From Demequina rhizosphaerae (lineage in GTDB: Bacteria > Actinomycetota > Actinomycetes > Actinomycetales > Demequinaceae), in contig NZ_BBMC01000011.1 in NCBI RefSeq assembly GCF_000971255.1, positions 1-64,000 of the forward strand: 64,000 bases of DNA, given 5' to 3'. A program made the position numbers and the translations under genes. This document shows positions 1 to 8,207 of this stretch, in pieces. Under the pieces are notes generated by a model. That model was not told the DNA's origin. It ran no database searches and worked only from the letters and a program-made list of their open reading frames with translations. The first letter of the stretch is position 1; the number at the start of each line of letters is the position of its first letter.

Positions 1-4
1 GTGA

Positions 5-47
5 TGTGTCGGGACATCGTTCACAGATGTCTCGGGTCATCGTTCAC
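5..47. repeat. Left terminal repeats of the IS, two copies at 23-bp period
   Basis: Copies at 5-24 (TGTGTCGGGACATCGTTCAC) and 28-47 share the GTGAACGATG core when read on the other strand. The inner copy contains the transposase stop codon. They pair with the two copies at the right end. Confidence 0.85.
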
Positions 48-1240
48 AAAGGCCCCTCCTTCGGGAGGGGCCTTTGGTGTTTCTTGGGCTGGTAGTCGCG
101 GGTTTCGTCGAGGTGGTGTTCTGCGATGATCTCGCCGGTGGTGCGGTCGATGACGAGGGTGTCGCGGCCGGCCATGAGGAGCACGATGTCGGTTCCGCGG
201 TGGGCGCGTCCGATGCCGAGGTGGCGTAGCTTGCCGGCCCAGCGCACGGTGATGGTGCCGCCGGGGTCGACGATGTCGTGGCGGACGCGCCAATGGCGCT
301 CGAGGAGCTCGATCGAGGGCTGGTCCTTGGGTAGCGCGGTGTAGGCCTCGGCAGGGGTGCGCCGTGCGAGCGACCGGTGGGGGCGCTCGTGGTTGTAGAC
401 ATGCTGGAAGGTGTGCAACACGTGTTGCATCGCGTCGATCGTGTCGGCGTCGGGCCTGGCCGCGAGCCACTTCTTCAGGGTCTGGTGAAAGCGTTCGATC
501 TTGCCCTGGGTCTGGGGGTGGCCCGGGTGGCCGTTCTTCTGCTTGACGCCTAGGGATGCGATGACGTGCTCGAAGTGGTTGGGGCCGCCTTTGTAGTTGG
601 CGAACCGGGTGGTGTAGATCAGCCCGTTGTCCGTCAGCGTCGACGCTGGTAGACCGTGCTCACGTGCGGTGGTCAGGAACGTGGTGGTCACGATCGGCGC
701 GGTCACGACCGCATGGACGGAGATGTGCAGCAGGAACCGGGAGTGGTCGTCGAGCCAGGAGATGATCTCGACCTCGGTGGCGTCGGCCAGGTGCCAGTGG
801 GTCATGTCGGACTGCCAGCAGCCGTTGGGGGTGGCGGCTTCGAAGCGGGTCCACGACGAGCGGGGACGTTTGCGTGGCTGCGCCGTGACGCGTTCGCCTT
901 CACGCAGGATCCGCCAGATCGTCGACGTCGCCGGCACCGTCAGGTCCTCGCGGGCGAGCCGGTCCGCGATGGACTCCGCCCCCGCATCGAGTCCTTCGCC
1001 CGTCAGCGCGTCGCGCAGCTCCACGATCCTGGCCCGCACCGGTGCGGGCGTGGTCTGCGGCGACGTGCGTGGGGCGCGTGAGCGTGGCTCCAGACCCGCA
1101 ACGCCCTCCGCTCGGTAGCGCGTCAGGAGGGCGTAGATCCACCGTCTGGAGACCTTGAACCGCTGCGCCGCCTCGGCGACGGACAGGCCGCCCTCGACGA
1201 CCGCCAGCACGATGACCCGGTTCTTGTCTGCATCCGCCAT
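44..1240 (-). CDS. IS481-family transposase
   Basis: This 398-aa protein cuts and joins the ends of its own IS. An N-terminal helix-turn-helix (residues about 18-45) is followed by an integrase/DDE core. The likely catalytic residues are D145 in QSDMTHW, D204 in TDNG and E249 in GKIERFHQT, with the usual HPQTQGKIERFH context. A C-terminal beta-rich tail follows. The ATG at 1240 gives the MADADKNR start; an in-frame GTG at 1258 would add six residues and neither has a clear ribosome site. The reading frame is intact, so the element may be active. The last codons lie inside a strong terminator hairpin. Confidence 0.9.
   Translation of the reverse strand: MADADKNRVIVLAVVEGGLSVAEAAQRFKVSRRWIYALLTRYRAEGVAGLEPRSRAPRTSPQTTPAPVRARIVELRDALTGEGLDAGAESIADRLAREDLTVPATSTIWRILREGERVTAQPRKRPRSSWTRFEAATPNGCWQSDMTHWHLADATEVEIISWLDDHSRFLLHISVHAVVTAPIVTTTFLTTAREHGLPASTLTDNGLIYTTRFANYKGGPNHFEHVIASLGVKQKNGHPGHPQTQGKIERFHQTLKKWLAARPDADTIDAMQHVLHTFQHVYNHERPHRSLARRTPAEAYTALPKDQPSIELLERHWRVRHDIVDPGGTITVRWAGKLRHLGIGRAHRGTDIVLLMAGRDTLVIDRTTGEIIAEHHLDETRDYQPKKHQRPLPKEGPL
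48..75 (-). terminator. Hairpin terminator overlapping the transposase 3' end
   Basis: A perfect 12-bp stem (48-59 with 64-75) closes a TTCG loop and is bordered by A and T runs. It can stop transcription in either direction. It encodes the last transposase residues, so the stop codon lies just beyond the stem. Confidence 0.75.
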
Positions 1241-1265
1241 GGCCCATCGTCGAAGCACCAGGCCT

Positions 1266-1308
1266 GTGAACGATGTCGCGACACATCAGTGAACGATGTC
1301 GTGACACC
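1266..1308. repeat. Right terminal repeats of the IS, two copies at 23-bp period
   Basis: GTGAACGATGTCGCGACACA at 1266-1285 and a second copy at 1289-1308 are inverted relative to the left-end pair. The inner right copy matches the outer left copy at 19 of 20 positions. Confidence 0.85.
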
Positions 1309-1330
1309 AGACACCGTCGGGGCTACCACG

Positions 1331-1364
1331 GAAACCCCCTCGTCCAAGCGGACGAGGGGGTTTC
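1331..1364. terminator. Intergenic terminator hairpin
   Basis: A perfect 15-bp stem (1331-1345 with 1350-1364, loop AAGC) starts with GAAACCCCC and ends with GGGGGTTTC. It lies just outside the IS and upstream of the sigma-factor promoter. It probably ended transcription of the gene that stood left of the insertion. Confidence 0.7.
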
Positions 1365-1433
1365 GTCGTTCCCGGGCCGGAACGCGCCGGTCGTCCCCGT
1401 TGTCCGATGTGCGGCGAAGGCCCCGCTTCGTGC

Positions 1434-1439
1434 TAGCGT
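1434..1439 (+). promoter_or_regulatory. -10 box (TAGCGT) of the sigma-factor locus
   Basis: TAGCGT is 8 nt before the ATG at 1448, the spacing typical of leaderless transcripts in actinobacteria. No convincing -35 was found, which would be expected if an alternative sigma factor reads this promoter. Confidence 0.4.
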
Positions 1440-1447
1440 CGCCGACC

Positions 1448-1498
1448 ATGCCCAGCCCACGATCGCGCGCGCAGCTGTCCGCGCCCGCCGCCGCATGA
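1448..1498 (+). CDS. Possible 16-aa leader peptide coupled to the sigma factor
   Basis: A short ORF (MPSPRSRAQLSAPAAA) starts 8 nt after a -10 box, so it could be translated from a leaderless mRNA. Its TGA overlaps the sigma factor ATG in an ATGA junction at 1495-1498. This arrangement would make sigma factor translation depend on the leader. The peptide has no recognised family. The alternative is that it is chance and the sigma factor starts directly. Confidence 0.35.
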   Translation: MPSPRSRAQLSAPAAA

Positions 1499-2061
1499 GC
1501 CTCGGCCCCGCCTTCGAATCCGTCCTCTCCGCCGCCCGTGTGGGCGAGGACTGGGCATGGACCGAGATCTACCGCGACCTCGCCGGTCCCGTGCGCGGCT
1601 ACCTCGCGGGCAAGGGCTCGCCCTCGCCTGAAGACGAGGCCGCGGACACGTTCCTGCACGTCGCGCGGAGCCTGGGCGGCTTCACCGGCGACGAGGGTGC
1701 GTTCCGCTCGTGGGTGTTCTCGATCGCGCACCGGCGCATGGTCGACGCCCACCGTCGGACCGGCCGCCGCCCGGAGTCGCCGGCCGAGGAGGAGACGCTC
1801 GCGGCGCTCGTGCGCGAGGCCGCGCCGAGCGCCGAGCATCACGCGCTGCTCCGCGGGCAGGCCGAGGCGGTCGACCGCCTGCTGCGCCGCCTCAACACGC
1901 GCCAGCGCGAGATCCTGCTCCTGCGCGTGGTCGCGGGCCTGTCCGTGCGCGAGACCGCCGACGTGCTCGGCGCCTCCGAGTCCGCGGTCAAGGTCGCGCA
2001 GCACCGCGCCATCGCGACCCTCCGCCGCGACCTCGATCGAGAAGTTCTGGATCCGGTGTAA
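1495..2061 (+). CDS. ECF-type RNA polymerase sigma factor
   Basis: This 188-aa sigma-70 family protein redirects RNA polymerase to a specific promoter set. Region 2 covers residues about 12-90, including DEAADTFLHVARSLGGF and FRSWVFSIAHRRMVDAHRR. Region 4 covers residues about 125-180 and contains the helix-turn-helix GLSVRETADVLGASESAVKV. No extra C-terminal domain is present. The ATG at 1495 was chosen because region 2 begins just after it. The next gene starts 31 nt downstream and encodes a single-pass protein with the layout of an anti-sigma factor, so the pair probably forms a regulatory unit. The signal and regulon are unknown. Confidence 0.88.
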   Translation: MSLGPAFESVLSAARVGEDWAWTEIYRDLAGPVRGYLAGKGSPSPEDEAADTFLHVARSLGGFTGDEGAFRSWVFSIAHRRMVDAHRRTGRRPESPAEEETLAALVREAAPSAEHHALLRGQAEAVDRLLRRLNTRQREILLLRVVAGLSVRETADVLGASESAVKVAQHRAIATLRRDLDREVLDPV

Positions 2062-2092
2062 CCGATCCGTCGGCCCCGACGATGACAGAGGC

Positions 2093-3220
2093 ATGACGAA
2101 CCGCGACTTCGACGACCGCGACATCGAGCGCCTGCTCGCCGGCAAGCCCACCGAGAACCTCGCCGACACGACCGAGGCGATCGACCAGCTCCGCGCGCTC
2201 GACGTCGCGCCGACGCAGGACGAGGCGCAGCGCGCCGGTGCGACGCTCGCGAGCGTCGCCGCCGCGGCGTCGGCCGAGGCCCCGGCGGCCGCGCCGGTCC
2301 GCCGCTCGAAGGTCCGCGTCCGTACCGCGATCGCGGGTGGTGCAGCGCTGCTGCTCGCCGGCATGGTCGGCGGCACCGCGGCCGCGGACTCCGCCGCCCC
2401 GGGCGATGCCCTGTACGGCCTCGACCGCGCCATCGAGCGCCTCGGCCTCGGTGCCGGCGGCGCCCAGGAGCGCATCGCCGAGGCCCGCGAGGCCGAGGAG
2501 GCCGGCGACACCGAGACCGCGATCGCGCTCGTCGACGAGGCCGTCTCCGAGGTGCTCGGCGAGGATGCCGATGCCGCCGAGGACGAGACCGAGACCACCG
2601 AGGAGTCGACGGAGGAGACCTCCGACGAGTCGACCGGCGACGACGAGGCCGAGACCACCGAGTCGTCGACCGACGAGAGCACCGAGGACACCGACGGCAC
2701 CGACGAGGGCCTCGGCTCCGAGGTCTCCGAGAAGGTCCACGAGTGCCTCCGCGACATCTTCGAGTGGATGGAGACCACCGACGCGACCGGCCGCGAGTTC
2801 GGCCAGGGCGTCGCCGAGCGTCACCGCAACCTCCACGTCGCGTGGCAGGCGGACAGCGAGCGCTGGCAGTCGCGCCACGAGCACAAGGCCGACAAGTCCA
2901 AGAAGGACAAGGCCGACGACGAGGCGATCGTCGAGGACGAGGCCGTCGAGGACGAGGCCGAGGTCGGTACCGGGTCGGAGACCTCCGAGCCCGAGACCAC
3001 CACGAAGCCCCGCCTGACCTCGCCCCAGCGCGACACCGACGAGGACACCGACGACGACCGCGCCAACAACGGCAAGGGCCGCGACCAGGGCGACCGCACC
3101 GGCTCGAAGTGGGACGGCCGCGACGACGACGGCGACCGGGACGGCGACCGCAGCTCGAACGGCTCGAACGGCTCGAACGGCTGGTCCGCCGCCCGCGGCA
3201 TCGGCTTCGGGGCCCGCTAG
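2093..3220 (+). CDS. Single-pass membrane protein, probable anti-sigma partner
   Basis: This 375-aa protein has a soluble N-terminal part (residues 1-75) and one transmembrane segment near residues 80-105 (AIAGGAALLLAGMVGGTAAA). Next comes a short ordered stretch (PGDALYGLDRAIERLGLG) resembling the start of DUF5667-type extracytoplasmic domains. The rest is a very long acidic, Glu/Asp/Thr/Ser-rich and presumably disordered tail ending in Asn/Ser/Gly repeats. Its position directly after an ECF sigma gene and its topology suggest that the cytoplasmic N-terminus holds the sigma factor. No zinc-binding anti-sigma motif (HxxxCxxC) is visible, so this role is inferred. The tail composition is biased but the codon usage is normal for the window. 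Confidence 0.7.
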   Translation: MTNRDFDDRDIERLLAGKPTENLADTTEAIDQLRALDVAPTQDEAQRAGATLASVAAAASAEAPAAAPVRRSKVRVRTAIAGGAALLLAGMVGGTAAADSAAPGDALYGLDRAIERLGLGAGGAQERIAEAREAEEAGDTETAIALVDEAVSEVLGEDADAAEDETETTEESTEETSDESTGDDEAETTESSTDESTEDTDGTDEGLGSEVSEKVHECLRDIFEWMETTDATGREFGQGVAERHRNLHVAWQADSERWQSRHEHKADKSKKDKADDEAIVEDEAVEDEAEVGTGSETSEPETTTKPRLTSPQRDTDEDTDDDRANNGKGRDQGDRTGSKWDGRDDDGDRDGDRSSNGSNGSNGWSAARGIGFGAR

Positions 3221-3233
3221 GCCCCCAAGACGT

Positions 3234-3270
3234 CGACGGCGCCCCGACCCCCTCAGCGGGGGCGCCGTCG
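3234..3270 (+). terminator. Terminator after the sigma/anti-sigma pair
   Basis: A 12-bp perfect stem (3234-3245 with 3259-3270) starts 14 nt after the stop codon. No clear U-tract follows, which is common in this GC range. Confidence 0.6.
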
Positions 3271-3312
3271 AACCGCTCAGCCCCGCCGACCTCCCAGCCG
3301 GCGAACGAGCGT

Positions 3313-3361
3313 GACACCAGCGCCCCGCACGCCCCCCTCAGGTGCGGGGCGCTGGCGTGTC
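3313..3361. terminator. Bidirectional terminator between convergent genes
   Basis: A 14-bp perfect stem (3317-3330 with 3342-3355) extends further with a 2-nt bulge. Its far end touches the stop codon of the minus-strand gene. It serves the convergent genes ending at 3220 and 3360. Confidence 0.6.
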
Positions 3362-3803
3362 AGCGGGCAGGGGAGAGGGCGACGACGTCCGCCTCCGTCG
3401 CGAGCCGTGAGCGCCACAGCGCGACCATCCCGTCGGGCGGGGTGCCGCACGCGGGATCCTCGGCGGGCCGCCGAGGACGGCGCCGCGCGATCTGGTCGTA
3501 GACGCCGTCGCGCAGCGGGCGCGGCACGATGCGCATGGCGCCGGCCGCGCGCCACGGCCACGGCAGCCCGCGCGCGATCCGCGCGAGCGCATCGGTCCTG
3601 ACGCGGCCCTCGACGCCGTCCCACACGACGATGCTCGACGCGGCGATGCCGGCGCCCAGGCCGGCGGCGTCGAGCGCGGCACGGCCGGGTGCGCCCGCGG
3701 ATCCGGCGACGAGGAAGCGGCCGTCGCGGTCGTGGCGCAGCAGCCACGCGACGAAGCCGTTGCACAGGCCGCAGTCGCCGTCGAAGATCACGATCGCCCG
3801 CAT
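3360..3803 (-). CDS. DCC-family (DUF393) thiol-disulfide oxidoreductase-like protein
   Basis: A 147-aa protein whose N-terminus carries the DxDCxxC signature (FDGDCGLCN, residues 8-16) that names the family, with the usual W-rich and DGVYD stretches later. Family members are predicted thioredoxin-fold redox proteins; substrates are unknown. The length fits the family. The start region itself contains one copy of the dispersed 12-mer (3798-3809), so the ATG is part of that motif. The gene lies 21 nt after a flavodoxin-like gene on the same strand, suggesting a small redox-related transcription unit. Confidence 0.8.
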   Translation of the reverse strand: MRAIVIFDGDCGLCNGFVAWLLRHDRDGRFLVAGSAGAPGRAALDAAGLGAGIAASSIVVWDGVEGRVRTDALARIARGLPWPWRAAGAMRIVPRPLRDGVYDQIARRRPRRPAEDPACGTPPDGMVALWRSRLATEADVVALSPAR

Positions 3804-3824
3804 CGTCCCACGGTAGCGGGACGG

Positions 3825-4352
3825 TCAGACGAGACTGGCGGCACGCTCCCTCAGGTGCGCGCCCCACTCGCGCGCGAGGTCGAGCTGGCCCCGCGCTAAC
3901 AGCGCCGCGGGCTCGGACGACGAGGTGTGCATGTGCACGGTGAAGCCGTGCGGGCCGTCGAGCAGCGTGAAGCCGTCCGCCTCGAGCGTGTGGGCGATCG
4001 CCTTGGAGGCGCCGTGGCCCAGCGGTCCCCGGACGCGCGTGTCGAAGGCCGCGCCCAGCCGCGGCCCGCGGGGGAGCGTGGCGAGCCATTCGCGCATCGA
4101 CATGTGGCCCAGGTCCGCCGCCATGTGCTCGGCGCCCTGGGGCTTGGCGCGCGCGGACTCGCGGCTCGCGGCGGTCGGCAGGTTCATGGCGTGGACGGGC
4201 GCGCCCGCGACCACGATGCGCGCCCCGGCGACGATCTCGGGCGTCGCCTGCGACGTGGTGAGCGCGCGGGCGCCCTCGCCGAGCCCGTCCGCGATGGCGG
4301 CGGCGACGGCGGCGGTGTTGCCGTACAGCGATTCGAAGACGACGATGTCCAT
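3825..4352 (-). CDS. Flavodoxin-family protein
   Basis: This 175-aa protein begins with a flavodoxin phosphate-binding loop ([19 protein letters not shown], residues about 5-23) and has a GAPVHAMN segment where the FMN ring would bind. The fold fits the flavodoxin-like family, probably an electron carrier or NAD(P)H-dependent flavin protein, but its partner cannot be named. It lies between the DCC-type gene and the IclR-family regulator, all on the minus strand. The ATG at 4352 is the only start that preserves the first beta strand. Confidence 0.75.
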   Translation of the reverse strand: MDIVVFESLYGNTAAVAAAIADGLGEGARALTTSQATPEIVAGARIVVAGAPVHAMNLPTAASRESARAKPQGAEHMAADLGHMSMREWLATLPRGPRLGAAFDTRVRGPLGHGASKAIAHTLEADGFTLLDGPHGFTVHMHTSSSEPAALLARGQLDLAREWGAHLRERAASLV

Positions 4353-4417
4353 GCCCTCAGCGTGCGCGGGTGCGCGAGGAGCCGCCAGGGACGAAGGTCA
4401 CCCGGCGCGCGGAGCCG

Positions 4418-5140
4418 TCAGGCGATGACGGTGCGCTGGAGCACCTCGGTGAGCTGGCGCGCGGCGTCGATGACGGCGCCCGAGTGCACCGCGCCCGGGG
4501 TCGAGGTGAGGCGCTCGATCGGGCCGGAGATCGACACCGCGGCGATGACCGTGCCGGCCGCGCCCCACACCGGGGCGGACACCGATGCGACGCCGGCCTC
4601 GCGCTCGCTGGCGCTCTCGGCGAAGCCCTGCTGGCGCACGCGGTCGAGGTCGGCGGCGGTGTAGCGCGCGTCCGCGAGTCCCCGGTGCATGCGCTCCGGC
4701 TCGGTCCACGCGAGCAGCACCTTGGCGGCGGAGCCGGCCTTCATCGTCATGGTGGTGCCCACGGGGATCGAGTCGCGCAGGCCGACGGGGCGGTCGGCGG
4801 ACGCGATGCAGATGCGCTCGTCGCCGTGCGGGCGGTACAGCTGCGAGGACTCCCCGGTGCGGTCGCGCAGGACGGTGAGGACGGGCTGGGCGGCGGACAC
4901 GAGGCGGTCCTCGTTCACGGACGCCGCGAGCGACGCGAAGCGCCGTCCCAGGACGAACGCGCCCGAGGCGTCGCGGCCGACCAGGTGGTGGTGCTCGAGG
5001 GCGAGCGCGAGCCGGTGCACCGTGGGGCGGGCGAGATGGGTGGAGGCGACGAGCTCGGCGAGCGTCGCGGGACCCTGCTCGAGGGCCCCGAGGATCGCCG
5101 CCGCCTTGTCAATGACTCCAACACCGCTATGATTGTCCAC
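4418..5140 (-). CDS. ltbR: IclR-family regulator, LtbR/NdgR type
   Basis: This 240-aa repressor has a winged helix-turn-helix at residues about 8-65 ([20 protein letters not shown]) and an IclR effector domain after it. It is divergent from leuCD, which is the conserved place of the actinobacterial leucine/tryptophan regulators LtbR (Corynebacterium) and NdgR (Streptomyces), so repression of leuCD is the likely role. Start is GTG at 5140. A TAGTAT box (5147-5152, minus strand) 6 nt upstream suggests a leaderless mRNA. The leuC -35/-10 region overlaps its first codons. Confidence 0.85.
   Translation of the reverse strand: MDNHSGVGVIDKAAAILGALEQGPATLAELVASTHLARPTVHRLALALEHHHLVGRDASGAFVLGRRFASLAASVNEDRLVSAAQPVLTVLRDRTGESSQLYRPHGDERICIASADRPVGLRDSIPVGTTMTMKAGSAAKVLLAWTEPERMHRGLADARYTAADLDRVRQQGFAESASEREAGVASVSAPVWGAAGTVIAAVSISGPIERLTSTPGAVHSGAVIDAARQLTEVLQRTVIA
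5106..5133 (+). promoter_or_regulatory. leuCD promoter
   Basis: TTGTCA (5106-5111), a 16-bp spacer and TATGAT (5128-5133) form a good sigma-70-type promoter. It overlaps the start of the divergent regulator gene. Transcription would begin near 5140. Confidence 0.55.
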
Positions 5141-5155
5141 GGAGCGATACTAACG

Positions 5156-5170
5156 TCTCAAATCATGAGA
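5156..5170. promoter_or_regulatory. Palindromic operator, probable LtbR site
   Basis: TCTCA-AATCA-TGAGA is a 5+5 inverted repeat between the divergent starts, about 16-30 nt downstream of the predicted leuC transcription start. A repressor bound here would block leuCD. Confidence 0.5.
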
Positions 5171-5194
5171 TGTCGACCTGTGAAGGAGTTCGCG

Positions 5195-6619
5195 ATGGGA
5201 ACCACCCTCGCCGAGAAGCTGTGGGCCAGCCACCTGGTCCGGAAGGGTGAGGACGGTGCCCCCGACCTCATCTACATCGACCTGCACATGTGCCACGAGG
5301 TCACCTCGCCTCAGGCGTTCGAGGGCCTCCGGCTCGCGGGCCGTCAGGTGCGTCGTCCGGATCTCACGATCGCGACCGAGGACCACAACACTCCCACGCT
5401 CGACATCGACCTGCCGATCGCGGACGAGACCTCGCGCAAGCAGGTGAACAAGCTGCGCGAGAACGCGGAGGAGTTCGGCATCCGCATCCACTCCCTGGGC
5501 GACGCCGACCAGGGCATCGTCCACGTCGTCGGCCCGCAGCTGGGCCTCACCATGCCCGGCATGACGGTCGTCTGCGGCGACTCGCACACGTCGACGCACG
5601 GCGCGTTCGGCGCGCTCGCCTTCGGCATCGGCACCTCGGAGGTCGAGCACGTGCTCGCCACCCAGACGCTGCCGCTCAAGCCGTTCAAGACGATGGCGAT
5701 CAACGTCGACGGCACCCTGCCCAAGGGCTCGACCGCGAAGGACATCATCCTCGCGATCATCGCGAAGATCGGCACCGGCGGCGGCCAGGGCTACGTGCTC
5801 GAGTACCGCGGCGAGGCCATCCGCGCGCTCTCCATGGAGGCGCGCATGACCATCTGCAACATGTCGATCGAGGCGGGCGCCCGCGCTGGCATCATCGCGC
5901 CCGACGAGACGACCTTCGCGTACGTCGAGGGCCGTCCCCACGCCCCCGAGGGCGAGGACTGGGACGCCGCCGTCGAGTACTGGCGCACGCTCACCACGGA
6001 CGACGACGCGGTGTTCGACGCCGAGGTCGACCTGAACGCGGCCGACCTCGAGCCGTTCATCACGTGGGGCACCAACCCGGGCCAGGGCCTGCCGCTGTCG
6101 GCGAACGTCCCCAGCCCCGAGGACTTCGCGGAGGAGTCCGACCGCGAGGCCGCCGCCAACGCGCTCGAGTACATGGGTCTCACCCCGGGCACGCCGTTCC
6201 GTGAGATCCCGATCGACACCGTCTTCCTGGGCTCGTGCACCAACGGCCGCATCGAGGACCTCCGGGCCGCCGCCGCGATCATCCAGGGCCGCGAGAAGGC
6301 GCCGCACACGCGCATGCTCGTCGTCCCCGGCTCGGCGCGCGTCCGCCTGCAGGCCGAGGCCGAGGGTCTCGACAAGGTGTTCCTCGACTTCGGTGCCGAG
6401 TGGCGCAACGCTGGCTGCTCGATGTGCCTGGGCATGAACCCGGACCAGCTCAAGCCGCAGGAGCGCTCGGCGTCCACCTCGAACCGCAACTTCGAGGGCC
6501 GCCAGGGCAAGGGCGGCCGCACCCACCTCGTGTCCCCGCTCGTCGCCGCCGCGACCGCGGTGCGCGGCACGCTGTCCAGCCCCGACGACCTGGTCGACGC
6601 CCCCGCGGCGCTCGTCTGA
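5195..6619 (+). CDS. leuC: 3-isopropylmalate dehydratase large subunit
   Basis: LeuC pairs with LeuD to isomerise 2-isopropylmalate to 3-isopropylmalate in leucine synthesis, using a 4Fe-4S cluster. The 474-aa product matches the family length. Iron-sulfur ligands are visible in LGSCTNGR and GCSMCLG near residues 350-415, and the [13 protein letters not shown] block is near residue 130. The ATG at 5195 has a GAAGGAG ribosome site 6 nt upstream. leuD follows after 19 nt. Confidence 0.97.
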   Translation: MGTTLAEKLWASHLVRKGEDGAPDLIYIDLHMCHEVTSPQAFEGLRLAGRQVRRPDLTIATEDHNTPTLDIDLPIADETSRKQVNKLRENAEEFGIRIHSLGDADQGIVHVVGPQLGLTMPGMTVVCGDSHTSTHGAFGALAFGIGTSEVEHVLATQTLPLKPFKTMAINVDGTLPKGSTAKDIILAIIAKIGTGGGQGYVLEYRGEAIRALSMEARMTICNMSIEAGARAGIIAPDETTFAYVEGRPHAPEGEDWDAAVEYWRTLTTDDDAVFDAEVDLNAADLEPFITWGTNPGQGLPLSANVPSPEDFAEESDREAAANALEYMGLTPGTPFREIPIDTVFLGSCTNGRIEDLRAAAAIIQGREKAPHTRMLVVPGSARVRLQAEAEGLDKVFLDFGAEWRNAGCSMCLGMNPDQLKPQERSASTSNRNFEGRQGKGGRTHLVSPLVAAATAVRGTLSSPDDLVDAPAALV

Positions 6620-6638
6620 TCGGACAAGGAGAACCGAC

Positions 6639-7280
6639 ATGGAGAAGTTCACCACGCACACCGGCGTCGGCGTCCCGCTGCGCCGCTCGAACGTCGACAC
6701 CGACCAGATCATCCCCGCGGTCTACCTCAAGCGCATCACGCGCACGGGCTTCGAGGACGCGCTGTTCGCCGCCTGGCGCGGCGACGCCGACTTCATCCTC
6801 AACAAGGACGAGTACAAGGCGGGCTCCGTGCTCGTCGCGGGCCCGGACTTCGGCACCGGCTCGTCCCGCGAGCACGCCGTGTGGGCGCTCAAGGACTACG
6901 GCTTCAAGGTCGTCATCGCCTCGCGCTTCGCGGACATCTTCCGCGGCAACTCCGGCAAGCAGGGCCTCCTCGCGGCGGTCGTGAGCCAGGAGAACGTCGA
7001 GCTGCTGTGGAAGCTGCTGGACGCCGAGCCCGGCAAGGAGATCACCGTCTCGCTCGAGGACCGCACCGTCACCTGCGGCGAGCTCACCGTGCCGTTCGAG
7101 ATCGACGATTACGTCCGCTGGCGCCTCATGGAGGGCCTCGACGACATCGGCCTCACGCTCCAGCACCAGGACGAGATCACGGAGTTCGAGAAGACCCGCG
7201 CCTCGTGGCGCCCGCAGACGCTGCCGGCGAAGCACCTGCCGAGCGTCCACATCGAGGCGGCGCGTCCCGTCGACGCCTGA
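6639..7280 (+). CDS. leuD: 3-isopropylmalate dehydratase small subunit
   Basis: The 213-aa swivelling subunit of isopropylmalate isomerase. The substrate-contacting block [14 protein letters not shown] lies near residues 70-84 and the N-terminal [10 protein letters not shown] motif near residues 17-26, both standard. An AAGGAGA site lies 7 nt before the ATG. A terminator hairpin at 7297-7333 closes the operon. Confidence 0.97.
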   Translation: MEKFTTHTGVGVPLRRSNVDTDQIIPAVYLKRITRTGFEDALFAAWRGDADFILNKDEYKAGSVLVAGPDFGTGSSREHAVWALKDYGFKVVIASRFADIFRGNSGKQGLLAAVVSQENVELLWKLLDAEPGKEITVSLEDRTVTCGELTVPFEIDDYVRWRLMEGLDDIGLTLQHQDEITEFEKTRASWRPQTLPAKHLPSVHIEAARPVDA

Positions 7281-7296
7281 CCCGCGCATCGTCCGT

Positions 7297-7333
7297 CGAG
7301 GGCCGTACCCGTCATCAGCGGGTGCGGCCCTCG
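7297..7333 (+). terminator. leuCD terminator
   Basis: Arms 7297-7311 and 7319-7333 pair over 15 positions with one G-T wobble around a 7-nt loop. A copy of the dispersed motif (CGCATCGTCC, 7285-7294) lies immediately before it. Confidence 0.65.
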
Positions 7334-7349
7334 CGGCGTCTGCGGGGTC

Positions 7350-8117
7350 CTAGGCCGCCGGTCGCGACGGGGCGGGCGCGGGGGACGATGCGGGGGAGAC
7401 CTTGCGCCACAGCACCGCGAGCACGACCACCGCGACCACGTTGACGAGCGCGAGCGCCATCGACGCGTCCGAGCCGTCCGCGGGGTCGGTCGTGAGGAAC
7501 GACGTGAACACGCTGAGGTCCCACGCGAGATGCACGAGGATCGGCACGACGATGCCGCCCGAGACCCGCCGCGCGGTGTAGAGCACGAATCCCAGCAATG
7601 CCGAGAAGACGACCTGGACCGGGCCCGCGAGGAAGTGCGACAGGCCGAACACCAGCGAGGTCGTCAGCGCGACGCCGAGCTCGCCCATCCGGGACCGCAG
7701 GAACACCACCATGACGCCCCGGTACATGAGCTCCTCGCCGGCCGCGATCATCAGCGTCCCGAGCGCGAGGGCGGCGACCGCGGCGGCGCCCGCCGTCGCG
7801 ACCCGGCCCCAGTCGGCGAGGGCCCCGGCGACCGCGACGATCGCCAGCGACGGGAGCCACACCCAGCGCCGCGCCGGCACGCGGTCCCGCAGCACGTCCG
7901 GCCACCAGCGCTTGACCGTGATGGCGAGCGCGACGATCGCGGTGCCCACGGCATGCACGATCGCGACCTTGAGGCCGGCGTGCGCGTCGGGGAACAGCCG
8001 CTCGGACTGCGACTGCAGGAAGATCACGCTGACGAAGGACGGCACCAGCAGGAACGCGAGCAGCAGGCCCACCAAGCCGGGCCAGGTCATCGTGCGGGGC
8101 TGCGGGTCGCTGGGCAT
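7350..8117 (-). CDS. CPBP-family intramembrane metalloprotease
   Basis: A 255-aa multi-pass membrane protein of the CPBP (Abi/CAAX prenyl protease-like) family. The three diagnostic motifs are present: EELMYRG (residues about 131-137), FGLSHF, and HLAWDLS near the C-terminus, which supply the predicted metal-binding Glu and His residues. Substrates of bacterial members are mostly unknown; some give bacteriocin self-immunity. It is divergent from a second, degenerate CPBP-like gene at 8208. The ATG at 8117 precedes the first hydrophobic helix by about 12 residues. Confidence 0.82.
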   Translation of the reverse strand: MPSDPQPRTMTWPGLVGLLLAFLLVPSFVSVIFLQSQSERLFPDAHAGLKVAIVHAVGTAIVALAITVKRWWPDVLRDRVPARRWVWLPSLAIVAVAGALADWGRVATAGAAAVAALALGTLMIAAGEELMYRGVMVVFLRSRMGELGVALTTSLVFGLSHFLAGPVQVVFSALLGFVLYTARRVSGGIVVPILVHLAWDLSVFTSFLTTDPADGSDASMALALVNVVAVVVLAVLWRKVSPASSPAPAPSRPAA

Positions 8118-8207
8118 GCTCGGATCCTCTCGGCCGGTCGGACCGAACGTAGCAGGCGCGATGCGAGCCGCGGCAGGGGCGACGGTCGATCTGGCATAGT
8201 CGCGCAC

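Larger units (their letters stand above)
1..1309 (-). mobile_element. IS481-family insertion sequence
   Basis: The element holds a single minus-strand DDE transposase. At each end there are two near-identical 20-bp repeats (5-24 and 28-47 on the left, 1266-1285 and 1289-1308 on the right), inverted between ends. The outermost copies set the boundaries at about 1-5 and 1308. Because the left flank is outside the window, a target-site duplication cannot be tested. The element sits upstream of a sigma factor gene and brings its own terminator hairpin. IS481 identity rests on the transposase type (HTH plus integrase core, about 400 aa) and the single-ORF layout. Confidence 0.88.

Noticed and set aside
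1-4. Target-site duplication of the IS
   Set aside because: The left flank is outside the window, so no comparison is possible.
5141-5194. Riboswitch or T-box/leader attenuator in front of leuC
   Set aside because: The leader is only about 55 nt, with no Leu-rich peptide and no T-box features; a repressor operator explains the palindrome.
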